DNA of 64,000 nt, taken from assembly GCF_041296385.1 (NCBI RefSeq), contig NC_091015.1, positions 55,060,345-55,124,344 on the forward strand, read 5' to 3'. Below are positions 25,001 to 38,200 of this stretch, piece after piece. A program made the position numbers and the translations under genes. The notes beneath the pieces are model-generated. The model worked only from the letters and a program-made list of their open reading frames with translations, did no database searches and had not been told where the DNA came from. Position 1 is the stretch's first letter. Each line of letters starts with the position of its first letter. The DNA comes from Aphelocoma coerulescens. Its lineage: Eukaryota; Chordata; Aves; Passeriformes; Corvidae.

Positions 25001-25885
25001 TCAGTGTGTAACATGGAATAGGTATATTGACTATTTCCAATCCGATAGGGAAAGATATAAGAAATATAGATACACTATTCTCCAACTGGACTTATTTTTA
25101 AAAAAAGTCTTTTCCCCCCAAATTATAAGAAGGGAAAAATATATATAGGCATCTTTTGTTTTGGGTTTTTTTAAGAGATTCTGATACTCAGAAAAGTCCT
25201 TCTGAAAATCCCATTAAGTAGTCTGTCAGATTAGATGCCTGACTTCCCACAAAATGCTGGGAAACATGTAAAAGATCTACGAAAGTGTCACAGGTTCCCA
25301 TCTGCATCTTCAGCCATCTAAGTACCTCTTGCATTCTAACTTAATTAACTACAATTCACACTTTAAAAAACACACTTCATCATCCGTATGTCTGGAAGAA
25401 TAATTAAAAAAAACCAAACAACCAAAACTTATCTCCCTGGACATTCAATTTATTTAATCTAGTTTTCACTAATAAAAAAAACCAAACAAAAAAAAAACCC
25501 TTTAAATACTACTTCTGTGCACTTTTAATCAAATTCCTGTTTCCATCCAAGGGCAGCTTCATACAAATCACAAGTAAAAACACGTCTAAAGAAGTGAGTC
25601 ATTCACTATTTTTAACATAATAAAAGGTCAGAATTTAGACCTGAAAAACCGTAAGCCAAACTACACAAACCTCGGTGTGTGTGGAGATAGCAATACTCCC
25701 AGCCAGCAACAGAGTACCCAGCTCAGGCACCACCAGTACTTGGTTACTAGGAGGGATATTCTGGGTTACAAACCAAGCAGTTTCAAACTTATTATACTAG
25801 CTAATAGCAAGGGGGAATGTGAGTACTAAAACTGATTAGAATCAATTATGTAAATTGACACTCCTAGCCAATAGATCTCAAAGAT

Positions 25886-26000
25886 AAGGAAGAAAAAGGA
25901 AGAAAGGAAGAAAGGAAGAAAGGAAGAAAGGAAGAAAGGAAGAAAGGAAGAAAGGAAGAAAGGAAGAAAGGAAGAAAGGAAGAAAGGAAGAAAAAAAAGG
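25886..26000. repeat. Purine microsatellite, unit AGGAAGAA
   Basis: About 115 bp of nearly perfect AGGA/AGAA alternation with an 8-bp period, entirely purine on the plus strand, ending in an A-run. Inside the KBTBD2 5' intron. Confidence 0.97.
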
Positions 26001-27879
26001 AGTTGGAAGCTCTAGATTTTTGAGTAATGTATCAAATTTGCATCCTTGGCAGTGAGAAAGAAATAGGTAATTGATGAAGCAGTTCCAGACTTGGAAGTTC
26101 TCCTCTCTTCTAAAGCCATCAAAGGTGTCTTTGATAGCACTGTAGTCCAGAAAACTGAGGACATCAAGGAGATTCTAATAAGGCAACAATGTGAAATTTC
26201 ACTAAAGACAAGGACAGATTTGGTCCTACAATGTTATCTTGAAAATGACTATTCACTTGGAAACTACTACTATTTTCCATACATATTATGCTTAGGAGGT
26301 GAGTTACAACTTTGAGGTAGGTGAGCTTCTGAAACTACACAGAAGCTAGTGACTACAAGTGTCAGACTCCATGTTAACAACATGTTTGGTCACAATGCAC
26401 TCCTGTTTTTCTGCTCCTAAAGGAAGTTATACACTAAAGGAAATACCTGCTCAGAAAGAAAATTAGCACAGGATAAACTGACAGCTTAAATTGGCAACTG
26501 GACTTGCGCACTGAGCACATGTAGTTTCTATCCCAAGGGTGTTTCTGTTTTATGGGAAGACTTGATCTGTGTTGGAAAATTAACCTTTGAAAGAAAGTGG
26601 GCCATGCATATCTCCAGTAAGATCCAGCCACGTATCCTGTATATACAATTTTTTTTTCTCTGAATTCTAGTACATTAATGAAGCTAGTCTGTTTTATTTA
26701 ACAACTTAAATTCCAGTTTAAAAGTATGTGTCATTTTCTTAAATATTCACTATATAACACTTAACTATAAATTCAAACATTTCTACATTAAGAAAGTAGT
26801 TAATCATTAACATGGCTTAATTAATTGTAAGTTGCTTCCGGAAAGGTTAAGTCTTATAATGGATATCATACTCATGCATATAAAATTTATTCTCAAAGCA
26901 CAACAGTCACTAAACTAAGAAAGAGAAATTTTAGGATTTGCACCAATTCTGATCTGTTTCATAATCACATGACCAAAACAAAAAAGCCTGCTTCAGGAAA
27001 GAAAAAAACAACAACAACCATCTGTCTAAAATGTAGTCAGAAAATACTAAATAAGCAGCAACATCTTTTCTTCCTCTTTGGTCTGTTCCTGAGAGATGCC
27101 GCTTACACATCTTTGAGTATAAAGGGCCCTTTCTACTCAACACACAAAAACAATTAGGACAAAGGTGTGACACCTATACTCAAATCATGAGACTACCTGA
27201 TGTATGCATCAGAGGCCATTAAATACTAAAAATTACCTATTCCTCCAGATACATTTCTGAGAAACTGAACTACATTGAGTGTGCATTTTAATAATCTCTT
27301 AAATACATCATCTGAACAAAATTCAGCCCTAGGTGCGCTCACAACAGCACACGGCCTTTCAGGCCGACTATGGTCACACAGTAGATATACACGATGTAGA
27401 AAAGTCCAAGCTGGGGCTTTGCAGTAAAACCTCTAAAAATGCACATACTAAGTACAGCACAAATCCATTTCTAAATCGTAATTAAAGTTACTTCAAAAGC
27501 ACCAGGCATTTATCCCGTTCATAGCAGAAATAATGGTAAAAGCTGGAAAAATTTTAGGTATGCAGATGTACTAACTTCAAAGCTATACCATGTGTTTATT
27601 TAGTCCAGGAAAGCTTATCAAGAGTTATGTGACTCTTCAAAGCCACATATGACCACAGAAGCCCACCCTCGGTCACTGCAGGTACCCATAGTGAATATAT
27701 GCACACAATTAGATAGGTCAGTAGGGAACGTAGGGGCAGCTACAAGGAACGGCAATGCCACTACACTGCTGTTCTCCTCCAAGACTTCACGGTGTGTGTC
27801 GCTCCGAGCGCTGCCAACACAAACACCGAGGTTTCACACATCCCTACCTGCTCAGCCCAAGAGGAGCCCCACTGCCCCC

Positions 27880-28860
27880 CTATCCCCCATCACAGCCCCG
27901 CGGTCGCAGCCCCCTCCCGCCTGCGGGACGCGGCGATGTGGGACTAGGGGCGAGGAAACACATTTCTTCCCTCTCCCCGATGCTCAGGTGCGCCGTCCCG
28001 TCCCTTCACCGCCTTAATCCCTTTCCTGCTTCCCCCAGAAGAAAGGGAAGGCACCTTCCCGCTCCCTCCAGCACCGCCGCACTCGGGGCTTAGGGACGAT
28101 CCCGATAGTCTCTCCTGCTGCTCCCGGGTCTCCCGGGAGCCGGCGCTGCCCGAGGGCGCGGAGACGGCCTCCGCTGCCACCTCCGGCGGTGCCCGGCGGG
28201 CCCGGGGCCGCGGCCGCCGTGCGGGAGCGGCCGCGGCGGGAGGGGGCGGGCGGGAGCCGCGCCCGCCCGGGCGGGGGGAGCCGCTGCCGCAGAGCCCCCG
28301 CGGGCCCCCCCGGGACCGAGGCCCCCTCAGGGCGGCCGCTCCCCCCGCGGGGACGGGAAAGGGCCCGGCGACCGCGGCGCGGCGGGACGTGAGCGCGGGA
28401 GCGCCGCCACCACCGCCATCCTTCCTCCTCCCACCCCTCCGCTCCGGACAAACCTCCGACCGCCGCTTCCTCTTGTGCCTCGCCGTCCCGACCGCGGGCG
28501 GCTGGGGGAAAACGGTGGGGGAGGAGGAGGATGCGGCGGCGGATCCGGTCTCTCTCCCAGGCTGCGGAGGCGGCGGCGGCGGCTCCCGGGCGCGCAGGCG
28601 CTGCTGCTGTTACCGCCGCCCCCCCACCTCTTCCTCCCCCTCCTCCTCCTCCTCACCCGCCCGCCGTTACGGAGCGCCGCGCCCGCCCCGTGTGCGCATG
28701 CCCGGCGCGAGGCTCGGCGGCGCGGGGGGGCGGCCAGGCCCGCCCCCGGTTTCCTGTTCCTTCTCCCGCCCGCGAGCGCCCCCTGCCCGCGCGCCCCGGC
28801 AGCGGCGCCTCCCGCGGCATGGAGCGGGACCCCCGCGCCCTCTGCTGGGAGGAGCGACCC
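27880..28860. promoter_or_regulatory. KBTBD2: CpG island, probable KBTBD2 promoter and first exon
   Basis: Abrupt rise to very GC- and CpG-rich DNA, densest at about 28140-28800, with GGGGCGGG-type Sp1 boxes. Two minus-strand donors could end a non-coding KBTBD2 first exon: CAG|GTAGGG just right of 27847 and CGG|GTGAGG at 28656. I cannot choose between them. The first exon of the divergent BUC gene was not located, so a shared bidirectional promoter is possible but unproven. Confidence 0.8.
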
Positions 28861-28869
28861 ACAGAGGCA

Positions 28870-29276
28870 CTGAACCCATCGGCTTGGGGAAAGATCGCCG
28901 ACACCACCGAGCCCGACCTGTGACCGAACACCACCCTGTCAACCGGACCGCGGCACTGAGTGCCACGTCCAGTCTTCCCTTAAACACCTCCCAGGACGGT
29001 CACTCTACCACCCCCCTGGGCAGCCCATTCCAATGTCTAATCACTCTTTCTGTGAGGAAATTCCTTCTAATGTCCAACCTAAACCTCCCCTGGCGAAACT
29101 TGAGGCCGTTTCCTCTCATCCTGTCGCTGGTAGCCTGGGAGAAGAGACCGACCCCCACTTGGCTATGCCCTCCTGTCAGGCAGTCGTAGAGAGCGACAAA
29201 GTCTGCCCCGAGCCTCCTTTTCGCTGGGCTAAACAGCACCAGCTCCTCACAGGACTTTGTGCTCCAGACTTGCTGC
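28870..29276 (-). mobile_element. CR1 LINE 3' fragment, reverse orientation
   Basis: Reads as the complement of a CR1 3' end: CACTGAGTGCCACGTCCAGT, CACCCCCCTGGGCAGCCCAT, 'AGGAAATTCCTTCTAATGTC', 'CTCATCCTGTCGCTGGTAGC' and 'GGGAGAAGAGACCGACCCCC'. It abuts the CpG island and its left end is diverged, so the boundary is approximate. Open frames here belong to the repeat. Confidence 0.88.
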
Positions 29277-29681
29277 AGCCTGGAGGCCTGTGGGCTTCAG
29301 GGTTAACACCCAGGGTCCTTTTCCCCCTGGGACCTGCCTTTGGTCCTTCAGCCATCCTGGAATCCTGGAATGGCCTTTGGCCAAGCATGGCTTTACTGCC
29401 CCTAGAGCAGAGTTCACCTGAAGTTTGTGGGGACTGGAGTTTACTTCAGGATGGAAGGAACTGACAGGGGCACAGGAGGCTGAAGGGAGGTAAAGGGGAA
29501 AGGAAAATCCTGAGAACATACACCTCTCTAAAAGCCATCCAGTGTTACTTATTTTCTTTATTTCCACTTGGGTCCATCCACCAAGAGAAAGGCTGGGAAT
29601 TTAACTTCAAAGAGGTGAAAGTATGATGGATGCAGAGCAGAGCTGGGGATTTAAAACATATCATGGAAAAACAAGTCATGG

Positions 29682-29955
29682 AAACATAGAATATTAAGGG
29701 TTAGAAGGGACCTTAAAGACCCTTGAGTTCCAATCCCCTGCCATAGACACCTCCCACTAGGCGAGGTTGCTCAAAGCCCTGTCCAATGTGGCCTTGAACA
29801 CTTCCAGGTATAGGGCATCCAGCAACCTCCCCTCCCTGGGCAGCCTGTTCCAGTGTCTCACCACCCTCACAAAAGAGAATTTCTCCCTAATATCTAGCCT
29901 ACATTTCCCCTCTCACTTTGTACCCATTGCTCCTTGTCCTGTCACTGCAAGTCAT
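29682..29955 (-). mobile_element. CR1 LINE 3' fragment, reverse orientation
   Basis: Complement of a CR1 3' end: 'GGTTAGAAGGGACCTTAAAG', 'TCCAATCCCCTGCCATAGAC', 'CTGGGCAGCCTGTTCCAGTG', 'TACCCATTGCTCCTTGTCCT'. Same orientation as the copy 400 bp to the left but a different subfamily, so a separate insertion. Confidence 0.9.
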
Positions 29956-32050
29956 ACAAGTGACCAGTGCACAAAGTGCAAGGGCTGCTGTCAGTGGAAA
30001 GGACAAGCTTTGGCTGGGAATGTCTGCAAGGAATGGATCAGTAACCCTTCCCAGATATTTTATATTTTGTGTCTTGGTACAAAGGACATGTTTAATCTGA
30101 ACATTATAGAAAGAAAAACACCAGAAATGTTGGGAACTTGCCAACACAGGAATGCAAACAGTCTCTAAGCATCCATACCCCCTTGTTTTTCCCTGATCAC
30201 TCACCAGCCTGCATAGCACATGCATTGTGCTTTCATCTCCTACCACCTGTCCCAGTACCAGTGCTCTGTCATTTGGAGATGTGCAATTCTAGTGCAGCAA
30301 CTCAGACTCTTACCTCCTGTAAAGACCCAGGGCAGAGTCAAATTGCAGCTTCATATTCCAAAACTTCCCATGACACACCGTGGAGTACACTGTATGGGAA
30401 GAAGTGCTTCTCCTGTTCATATGGAAATAACACTACATTTGTCAGTCCCATTAGCCATGTTAGGATGGAAGAGCATTTCTCCCTTTACTCAATACTGAAC
30501 AACTGGTAAACTTTGAAAATAAATGTAAACTTGGCCTTGTGTCTTCTGATTTTTTTTTTCCTGAAAGAAGTGTCTTTAATTGCAGTTTTAATCAGAAGTT
30601 TGGTAATATTTTCATTTTTAAAAAAACACAATTTCCAACATTGTTAAAGGGAAGTACCAGATTTACTTAGAGATGCGGCTCAAACATCTGCAAGATGAGA
30701 CTGCCAGCTTTCTGTACAACAGCTGAAGGCTTTTACAACTATTCCTATCCTTGTGTTTTGATTTTCCTCCCACACACTGATGGAAAAACGTTCCCTGCTT
30801 CACTGTTAAATGAGCCTCAGGTGGGAGGAGGAGTGGACAAGTAGCAGCTGCCTGCCATAAAGAGGGTGAGCAGAGGACTTGGTTAGTTTTTTGCTGGGCT
30901 GTAAGCAGCAGCAGCATGGACATTAGTTTTTTGGGGCTCTAAGGGGGCAGGAATAGCTTAGTTCTTGTAGGGGGTTTTGTTTGGTGGTCTGTTTTGTTTT
31001 TGTGGGTTGTTTTCCCTTCCCTGTACCACTCACCTTCTCAAAGGTCAAAGTAATTCTTTGGTCTGGGAGAGTCTGTAGGCTTTTTGGTGCTTTCAAAAGC
31101 TGCATAGGCCACCCTAGATGGAAACTGAAGAGAGCTCTAGTGTTCCTAAAGTATTCTGAAACCCTAGGCTGAACGGTGTGCTAGTTTGTAACAGGTCTTG
31201 AATTAAGTTTGTTTTTCTGTAACTTTGACCTCCTTGAGTCCTCTAAAGAGTTGAGCTTCTGTGTTCTCTGATTTCTTCTATCCTTGCTTATAAGCTACAT
31301 GTGATAGTGTTGTATTGCTTGCAAGTATTAGTTAACTGAGGAAACATCTAAGTGTGGGAGGAAGTTCTGTCTTGTGAATTTTAAATGGCTCTGAATGCAA
31401 ACTTGCACATAAGGATTTTGGTGGGGTTGTTTTTGCTACCTATCATTTGGTTTAAGCGTAGGAAGCATGGTGTCACTGAAATACTTGGCTTACTATGTTA
31501 GTTAGCTGTTGTTGTTCTTAAGTATAGTATGAAGTACAAATCCTGAATTAATGGAGTTTGTACTGTGAATGTGTAACAACATATGCATTAGCATTAAGAA
31601 ATGTTTTCTTAGTGAAGCATTAAATGTCTGATTGTGTGAAGTCTTCTACTGCTGCTTTTTTTTCTTTCTGTGTGTGTATGTGTGGCCTCTTGCTCAAGGC
31701 TAGTTAACTGAAGGCTTTTTTGGTTAATTAGCTGGGATACTACTTACAGGGCTGTGTGCATCTAAGACTACCACAGTCCTGTAGCTTTAGAGCATGTTAC
31801 AAGGTTGTCTTCAAGGACTAATATTGAGAGCTGTGTACAAAAGCTTGCTTAGCAAAGGACAACTGAAATATTTGACCTTGATAGCAATGTCAGCTTCCTA
31901 CCTTCTGTTTGGAGGATAGCAGCTTTCTTTTGGAACGATACGTTTTCTTTGGGCAGGGGGAAGAATGTCTGCTAAATTCTGACAGAACATAAAAATGATT
32001 AAATCACACACTTTTGTAAGGGGTTGATAATGATCACTTCTCTCTTTCAG
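29956..32050. other. Interval upstream of the first BUC coding exon
   Basis: Must contain, or lead to, the BUC 5' UTR exon(s), because the coding exon starts at an acceptor. I could not identify a first exon or TATA box with confidence. No other feature seen. Confidence 0.5.
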
Positions 32051-32063
32051 TGTTTAAAGAAAA

Positions 32064-32211
32064 ATGAATACTGCCTCAACTTCAGAAAGTGGATCATATT
32101 CCACAAACCACCCAAGACCCTTTTTTTATGCACAGCCATCAGCGCAGCAGCCTTATCCAAATCCATGGTACCTCAGTCATGCGTTCAGTCCATACTGCGT
32201 ACCTGCTCCAG
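32064..32211 (+). CDS. BUC: BUC coding exon 1 (start codon)
   Basis: Acceptor TCTCTTTCAG ends at 32050, leaving 13 bases of 5' UTR before ATG 32064-32066. Encodes MNTASTSESGSYSTNHPRPF to CVPAP and ends CCAG|GTAAGG in phase 1. Confidence 0.92.
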
Positions 32212-35200
32212 GTAAGGTAAACAGCAGCTCTCTGTGGGATCTTTGCTTAACAAGTTACTTACTTCTTTCCTCCTCTCTTGTGGTATCTGTGTTAATGAGC
32301 CCCTTGGGAGTTTAAGAAATACTTAATAAATCAGATTTTTGACTACTATAACACTACAGTAATTCTGCCTTAAATATGTAGCTTGTGTGGTAGAAAGTAT
32401 CTGCTTCTGGAGAATGGAAGCTAAGCAAACTATTAAGTGATGGTCATCCTGCAGCTACAGGGCTCTAGAATACACTTAGCAAATAATATGTGTGTGTATA
32501 TATGAATTCTATATATGTATGATAGATATGGATAAGTGTAAGCTTAAGAAATAAGAAAAATATTGTTTATATATTAATTATTTTAATATATTAATATAGC
32601 ACCTTGTAAGTGCTATATCTATGTGAACTTCTATCTGGAGCTGTCTTTTTCAAAGACAATGCTATAGCAATAGTCCATAAAATAGCCAAAAAAAGTACAA
32701 AAAACTAATTGGTGAATGTTCCAGGGGATGAAATCAAGCTTTGGTTCAAGTGTAGATGTCCAGATAAGCTATTCCATAAGAAAGAGCTCTCTGCATTTTT
32801 GCACCAGATTTGCTTCTAAGCATTGAAAGGTGGTATGTTTTATTTACCAGTGTGTCTGATCTTGTAGCTGACCCTGTCTGTGCAAGTAAATATGATTCAG
32901 GGTGACTTATTTCAGAAGGATGAAGTATTTGTCTTTTCTTTCTGTCACCAATGTCTAGGCTTCCGAAGTGGAAATCCGTATTTTCCATTTTATTCTGTTG
33001 CGTTCCATGAGTACCCTGGATTTTTTGTTCCACAGCATCCTGTGCATGCAAGAATTAACAGAAGGCCTTATTTTAATGCTGCCCCACCTTCCCCTATGTT
33101 TTATCATGCAACGAGATTTAGACATTATAATAGCCCTGGGAAGAAAATGGAGACTAAAGAAACACAGACTGATCCTAGACAGCCTGAAAGCAAGCAAAAA
33201 AAGCACCAAGATATCCGTACAGAAACGAAAGGTTGTGATGCAGGAAATCTAGCCTGTGTTTCTCCTGGTATAGGTACAGAGACTGAAAGTACTTCAGAGA
33301 AACAGGATTCATTTGGCTCGTCCATTGTGGTAGACAGAGAGTTTCATAGTAAGAACCCTGCCAGCTCTCCACAGTATAGAAATCTTCCTACTGGAAGCTA
33401 TGCCTTTGAGAAGGAAGAAGTAAGGATAGAATATGGAAATGGCTCTCCAGCTATTCAGCTGTGGAAGTCCTTTAAAGAAACGATCCCGTTGTATGATGTG
33501 GCAAGTGGTAAACCAGTTCCAGAGAATATAGTGCCACATGACTTATTTTCTCTTAGCTCATGTGAAGGCATGATATATGGCCCTCATGAAGGGGAGAAAA
33601 TGGTGCCAGGAGCTTCCTTAGATGAGAGAAAAGCTGTTGTCGCCTCCAAACAGGGCACTGAAACTGTGCAAGAGAAAGATGTCCAACATAATGACATGAA
33701 GCTGGATGTAGAAAAGCTGGCAAAATCCCCCCCAGGTGAAACCATGGCAGTGCAAATCACAGAGGTGGCAAGATCTGTTGGTGTAGATCAACCAGTGGTA
33801 AGACAGGATGTAGTGATAGCTAAGAAATCTAGCACTAAAAGGTCTGCAGGCTCAAAAACCTCTCAAGAAGAGCCCAGCTTTATTCAACAAGCAGGACTCC
33901 TTCCATCTAATATAGAGGTAATGAGTGACTTTCAGCAGAAAAAGTTGAATTTAAGCCACAGTGCAGCTAATGAAAGTCAGACAGAGAAAAATATTTGGTG
34001 TGACAAATCAATTGAGAAGTTTTCTCCCTCTAGCAGCTGGCTGGCTTGTTTGGACAGTATGGACACAAGCTACAATGTTTGTTTGCCACAAAGGAAGCGT
34101 CAAAGTGTAATCAGTCTGTCTTCTGATGACGTGTCCTCTAGAGAGGAAGGCTCATCAATTGATAATGCCCCAGTGTCTTATTTTGTCCCTGACTATGTGC
34201 TTCAGAAAAGCACGTATACTCTTCAGAAAAGTACGGAGGGCTTAGAGAACGAGCAAATTAAAAGTGGTGGGTCCCTTAATGTAGATGAAGTAGTAGGAAA
34301 GGAGCAGGTGAACAGCTTGAATGACCAAGAAGTCAACTCTTCAAACACAAAGATTAAAGAGGCTCCCAATAAAGGTAGAAAGCTGGGAACCCTTTCTAGG
34401 TCCTCTAGTAGGAAAGAAATGGATTCTCTCAACAAAAAAGCAACTAAGAGTTTGTCAGAAGTTGAGGACTCAGAAGAATATTCTGTGAAGGGAGAAGAGG
34501 AAGATGAAGATGGAGAGGATGAGTATGAGGAGGAAGAGGATGACATGGATGAAATGGAGTATTTCTTTCAAGAAGCCCCTCCATATGGCATCTTGAGGCC
34601 AAGTAAAGGGAATTTCTACCAAGTTGGCCAGAGAGTGTTTTGGAAACCACTTAAAAATGCTGTACCAGCACAATTAATTAGCTGGCCTGCTCAAGAGAAA
34701 ATAAAAGCTAGGAGTGGGCTTGTTGAAAATATTGGTTTATTTTACAAGCCAAAGAAGAGAGAACAAGATGAAGCTGTATACAGTGACTATGGGTATTATG
34801 GAAGAAAGAGGCCTATGACAAGAAGAGAAGGACTGGAACACCAGCGAATGCTACGGAAATTCTTGGGAGGTGAGCTAATTGCTAAGGACAAAGTGCTGAT
34901 TAGTAGCATATACAAAGAACACCTAATTGCAGCTTCAAATTGTAGCTTAAACTAGTGGGGAGATAGAGCATGCTGTAGTTTCAAATTTGGCTTAGAGCCA
35001 GAAGTCCTGCAGAATGTGTTTTGAAGCAGAGGAAACTTGCTGCAATTTTTTACCTATTGCATAAGGACTCTGTATTTTCACAACCAGCAGAGAATAATGC
35101 AGAAACTCTCCTTTGCATTAGATTTGATGTACTTAACTTTCTGACATTAGTGGCAATTTATTAATTCGTAAAGCTTAAGGTAATTTGGATTATGTATTTA

Positions 35201-38200
35201 CTGTTGCTTAATATCTTAGAAGCTCTGAATTCAAGTTTATATAGTATGACTCTCCTGTCACAGACTAATGCTGGGTGCATCAAACAGGATTAAGTTAATT
35301 ATAATCTGGTGGACATACCCTGTCTAACTTCCCTGCAGTAGAGGAGTCAAACTTTTTTTCTTATTGTAGCTGCTGCTCTCTTTTAGCAAAAAAAGTTTTG
35401 TATTTTCAGAAAATTGGTGTGAAACTGCATTAAATTTGACCTGGAAAAGGACATAATATTTAATCAAAGGTAGATACTGTTAGGAATTGGATTAATTTAA
35501 ACTGAGAAGAAGCAGAGTTACCAGTTTGCAACTGGTTATGTGGTTTTTGCTTCAGTAGGTGGCTGCTGTTTAGTAGAGTCTCGTATTGTGAAAAACAACC
35601 AAAACAGGGTGATTTACTTCTAATAATAGCCTTAGCATTCCTAAACTTTCTTTTCTTTGTTCAAAATCTGTAAATCTAATGTGTCTTGTAATTTTTGTTA
35701 AGTGTGGTCTCCAGAAAGCTATGTTTCTATTTCAACAGACTCCTATAATCAGATCGAGTACCTGGCTTTGCATTCTGGCATGTGGCTCAAACAGTGCACC
35801 AGCATTACCAAGACTAAACACTGACCTTAATTTTTTAAAAAAATTTTCTTAGGAAGGCTGTTAAGGGAGAACATGCGGATACCACCTGAAGAGTACTGGA
35901 TTAGAAGTGGTGCTAAGCCCAGATTCACCAGCCAAATATGTGGCAGTTTCTCACCTCCAGCAAAGAGCAAAGAACAAGGTACAACTTTCCCTGTGTGTTT
36001 TTGCTCTTAAGGAACATTCAGAAGGATATGATACAAAATAGAAAGCATGTGATAGATGCATAGGATTTGAAAATAATAAAACTAGTCCTTGTTGCTTTGA
36101 TGCCGCTGAAATGCCTGACAGTCAGTATATCTTGGATATATTTATAGCCTTCTCAAACCTAAATGGGGGAATAAGGATGCATCATAGCTACTTCTGGGGA
36201 TTTTTAAAAGGTATTATAGGAAATCAAAACATTTAATGCTGTGATGTGGCCAAATCCTTTATTTGCGCAAAGTTTTTACTGCCATAAACTGTAATATTAA
36301 TTCTTTATCCAGATAAGGCTACTCTTGAGTGCATATGCAGTGGTAGCTCCTAATCTTGATGAATAAAACATACAGGGAGTCCTATGTGATAGCTACATAT
36401 GCCAATGCTCAGAAAAACTAGCATGGACCAACACTGCCCTTACACTGCTAAAGAATGATTGAGTGCAAGTCATTGTGATCTAGTTAAGGAAAAGATGAAG
36501 AAACCAGTTATTTTAACAAAGTAAAGGCTTAGATAGTTTCTTAGCTCCTGAAGCAGAATGTTTTGGGTTTTTGGGTTTGTTTGTTTTTTTTTTTTTTTTT
36601 CTTTTTTATAGTCAGTGTTTTACTTGGAGTTCAGATTCTGGTTTTGATGCTTTTCAAGGGTGTTTGAGTGTAGATGCTGTTGGAACAGCTATGAAATTTG
36701 CTGTAGTGTGGGTACTCTCCTGGGTCATGTTGCTTTCAAGTATCTCAGGATCAGTCTATCAAATAATGGGGTGGGAGGCTATCTTTAGAGCAGACTGAAT
36801 TGCTTCTCTTGAGTTCACTGATAATATACATCAGGTTTCCTATATCAACAGCCCAGTAGACAGAGTGTATTCCTTAGAGTTCTTTCTCTGCATTGCTTTC
36901 CTGCTTGAACAAATTGGGGTTTGGGATTACTTGGCTCTTGCATTGGAGGCTTTCTATCTGCATACTTTGGTGTTGGACAGTTTTGTTTTTTAATGCTAGC
37001 CTGCTCTATAAAAGTTGAAAATATTTTACTTTAGCAGCATTGTCCTCGGCTCCTCTACAACAATGTATAAAAATACAGTGATAGTTCTAAAATAACTGCT
37101 ACCTTTAACTTCCAGCATGTCTCTTCTACATCTTTGAATTCATAGATGGTGCAGAAAACTCAGGATGTTTGGTCTATGTGTTATTCCTTGCTTACTCTTC
37201 CTTTTTTTCCAGCCCAGGTAGTTTGAAGAAGTCATCACATTCAGTGTTAGGAAGCAGGAACTGGTGGTTTCTATATGCTGTTTGTGCCAATGGATGCCTC
37301 AGAAGTGCTATTAAAATTCCATCCTCTTTAAAAATGTTGCCTATATTAGTATTTAGTTTTTCAAATTAAAGTGCCCTGCAAGTAAGGGAGTTTATCTAGA
37401 AGTATACTACTTTAGCAGTAATATACACTAAATTTGACTTCTTGAGCAGTGTACTTGTGATGTGTAACTTCACAGGTCTGAAGTATTTAAAGGCAGTGGG
37501 TGAATTGGGTAACTTGGACAGCGCTAACTAGTATTGAACACTTGAAAAATGAACTAGAGCAGAATTATCCAATGCACTAGGCTCTTTTTTTACTCCATTA
37601 ACCCCTGTCCAAATTACAACCCAAAATACAATGAATCCAGAATTATGGTTAGACAGTGATTATGTGATTATCGTAGACATGTAAGACTTGCTTGACATAT
37701 GTAGTGTCAATTTCATCTGCTACTAAAAGGAGTACAAAAGAGGGAGGGAGGAAGAGGAATACCATAGACCAGCTGGTGAAAGTCAAGGTTAAATATGCCT
37801 TGAGACTATACACTGGAGAAATAACATCAGTTGTATCTTACTTAGTGTGTCCACCTTTGGTTAAACCAAAGAAGAAAAGAATTGGCAAGCCACCTTCAAA
37901 ACGCAGAGACACGAGACATGAGGTGGAAGAAGTAGAACTGTGGGAGCTGCCTAAACACAGTGTACACAAAGGTTGGTATACAATGACAAGCTACAAAAAT
38001 AACTGCTGCAAGCATTTTTGCTGTTTTGGGGACTAATCTTCCTTGGTTTGAACTGCAGGGATGTTGGATAGTTTGTGAAATAATAGCAAATGCTACGTAT
38101 GCAGACAAGGTGGGAGCAAAGCAAGCTAAACTTTGAGCACTTAATCACCTTGCTATGAATGCCAGGGTAGCTTTGACCAGGTTAGGTTCCTTCTTTGTTT

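Larger units (their letters stand above)
21432..27847 (-). other. KBTBD2: KBTBD2 5' intron (about 6.4 kb or slightly longer)
   Basis: Lies between the 5' UTR acceptor at 21432 and the promoter CpG island. It holds an A/C-rich tract near 22002-22063 and a purine microsatellite at 25886-26000. No coding exon or RNA gene recognised. Confidence 0.6.

Noticed and set aside
28014..29189. Long overlapping frames on both strands (up to 266 codons)
   Set aside because: They lie in the CpG island and in the adjoining CR1; Arg/Pro/Gly/Ala-rich in all frames, with no domain.
32880..32958. 5' extension of the large BUC open frame upstream of 32959
   Set aside because: The acceptor at 32958 joins in phase to exon 1 and restores the BUVE sequence; the extension is intronic.
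34870..34955. Read-through of BUC exon 2 to the stop at 34955
   Set aside because: A good GTGAGC donor at 34870 and a phase-matched exon at 35853 continue the conserved LGGRLLRENMRIPPEEY sequence.
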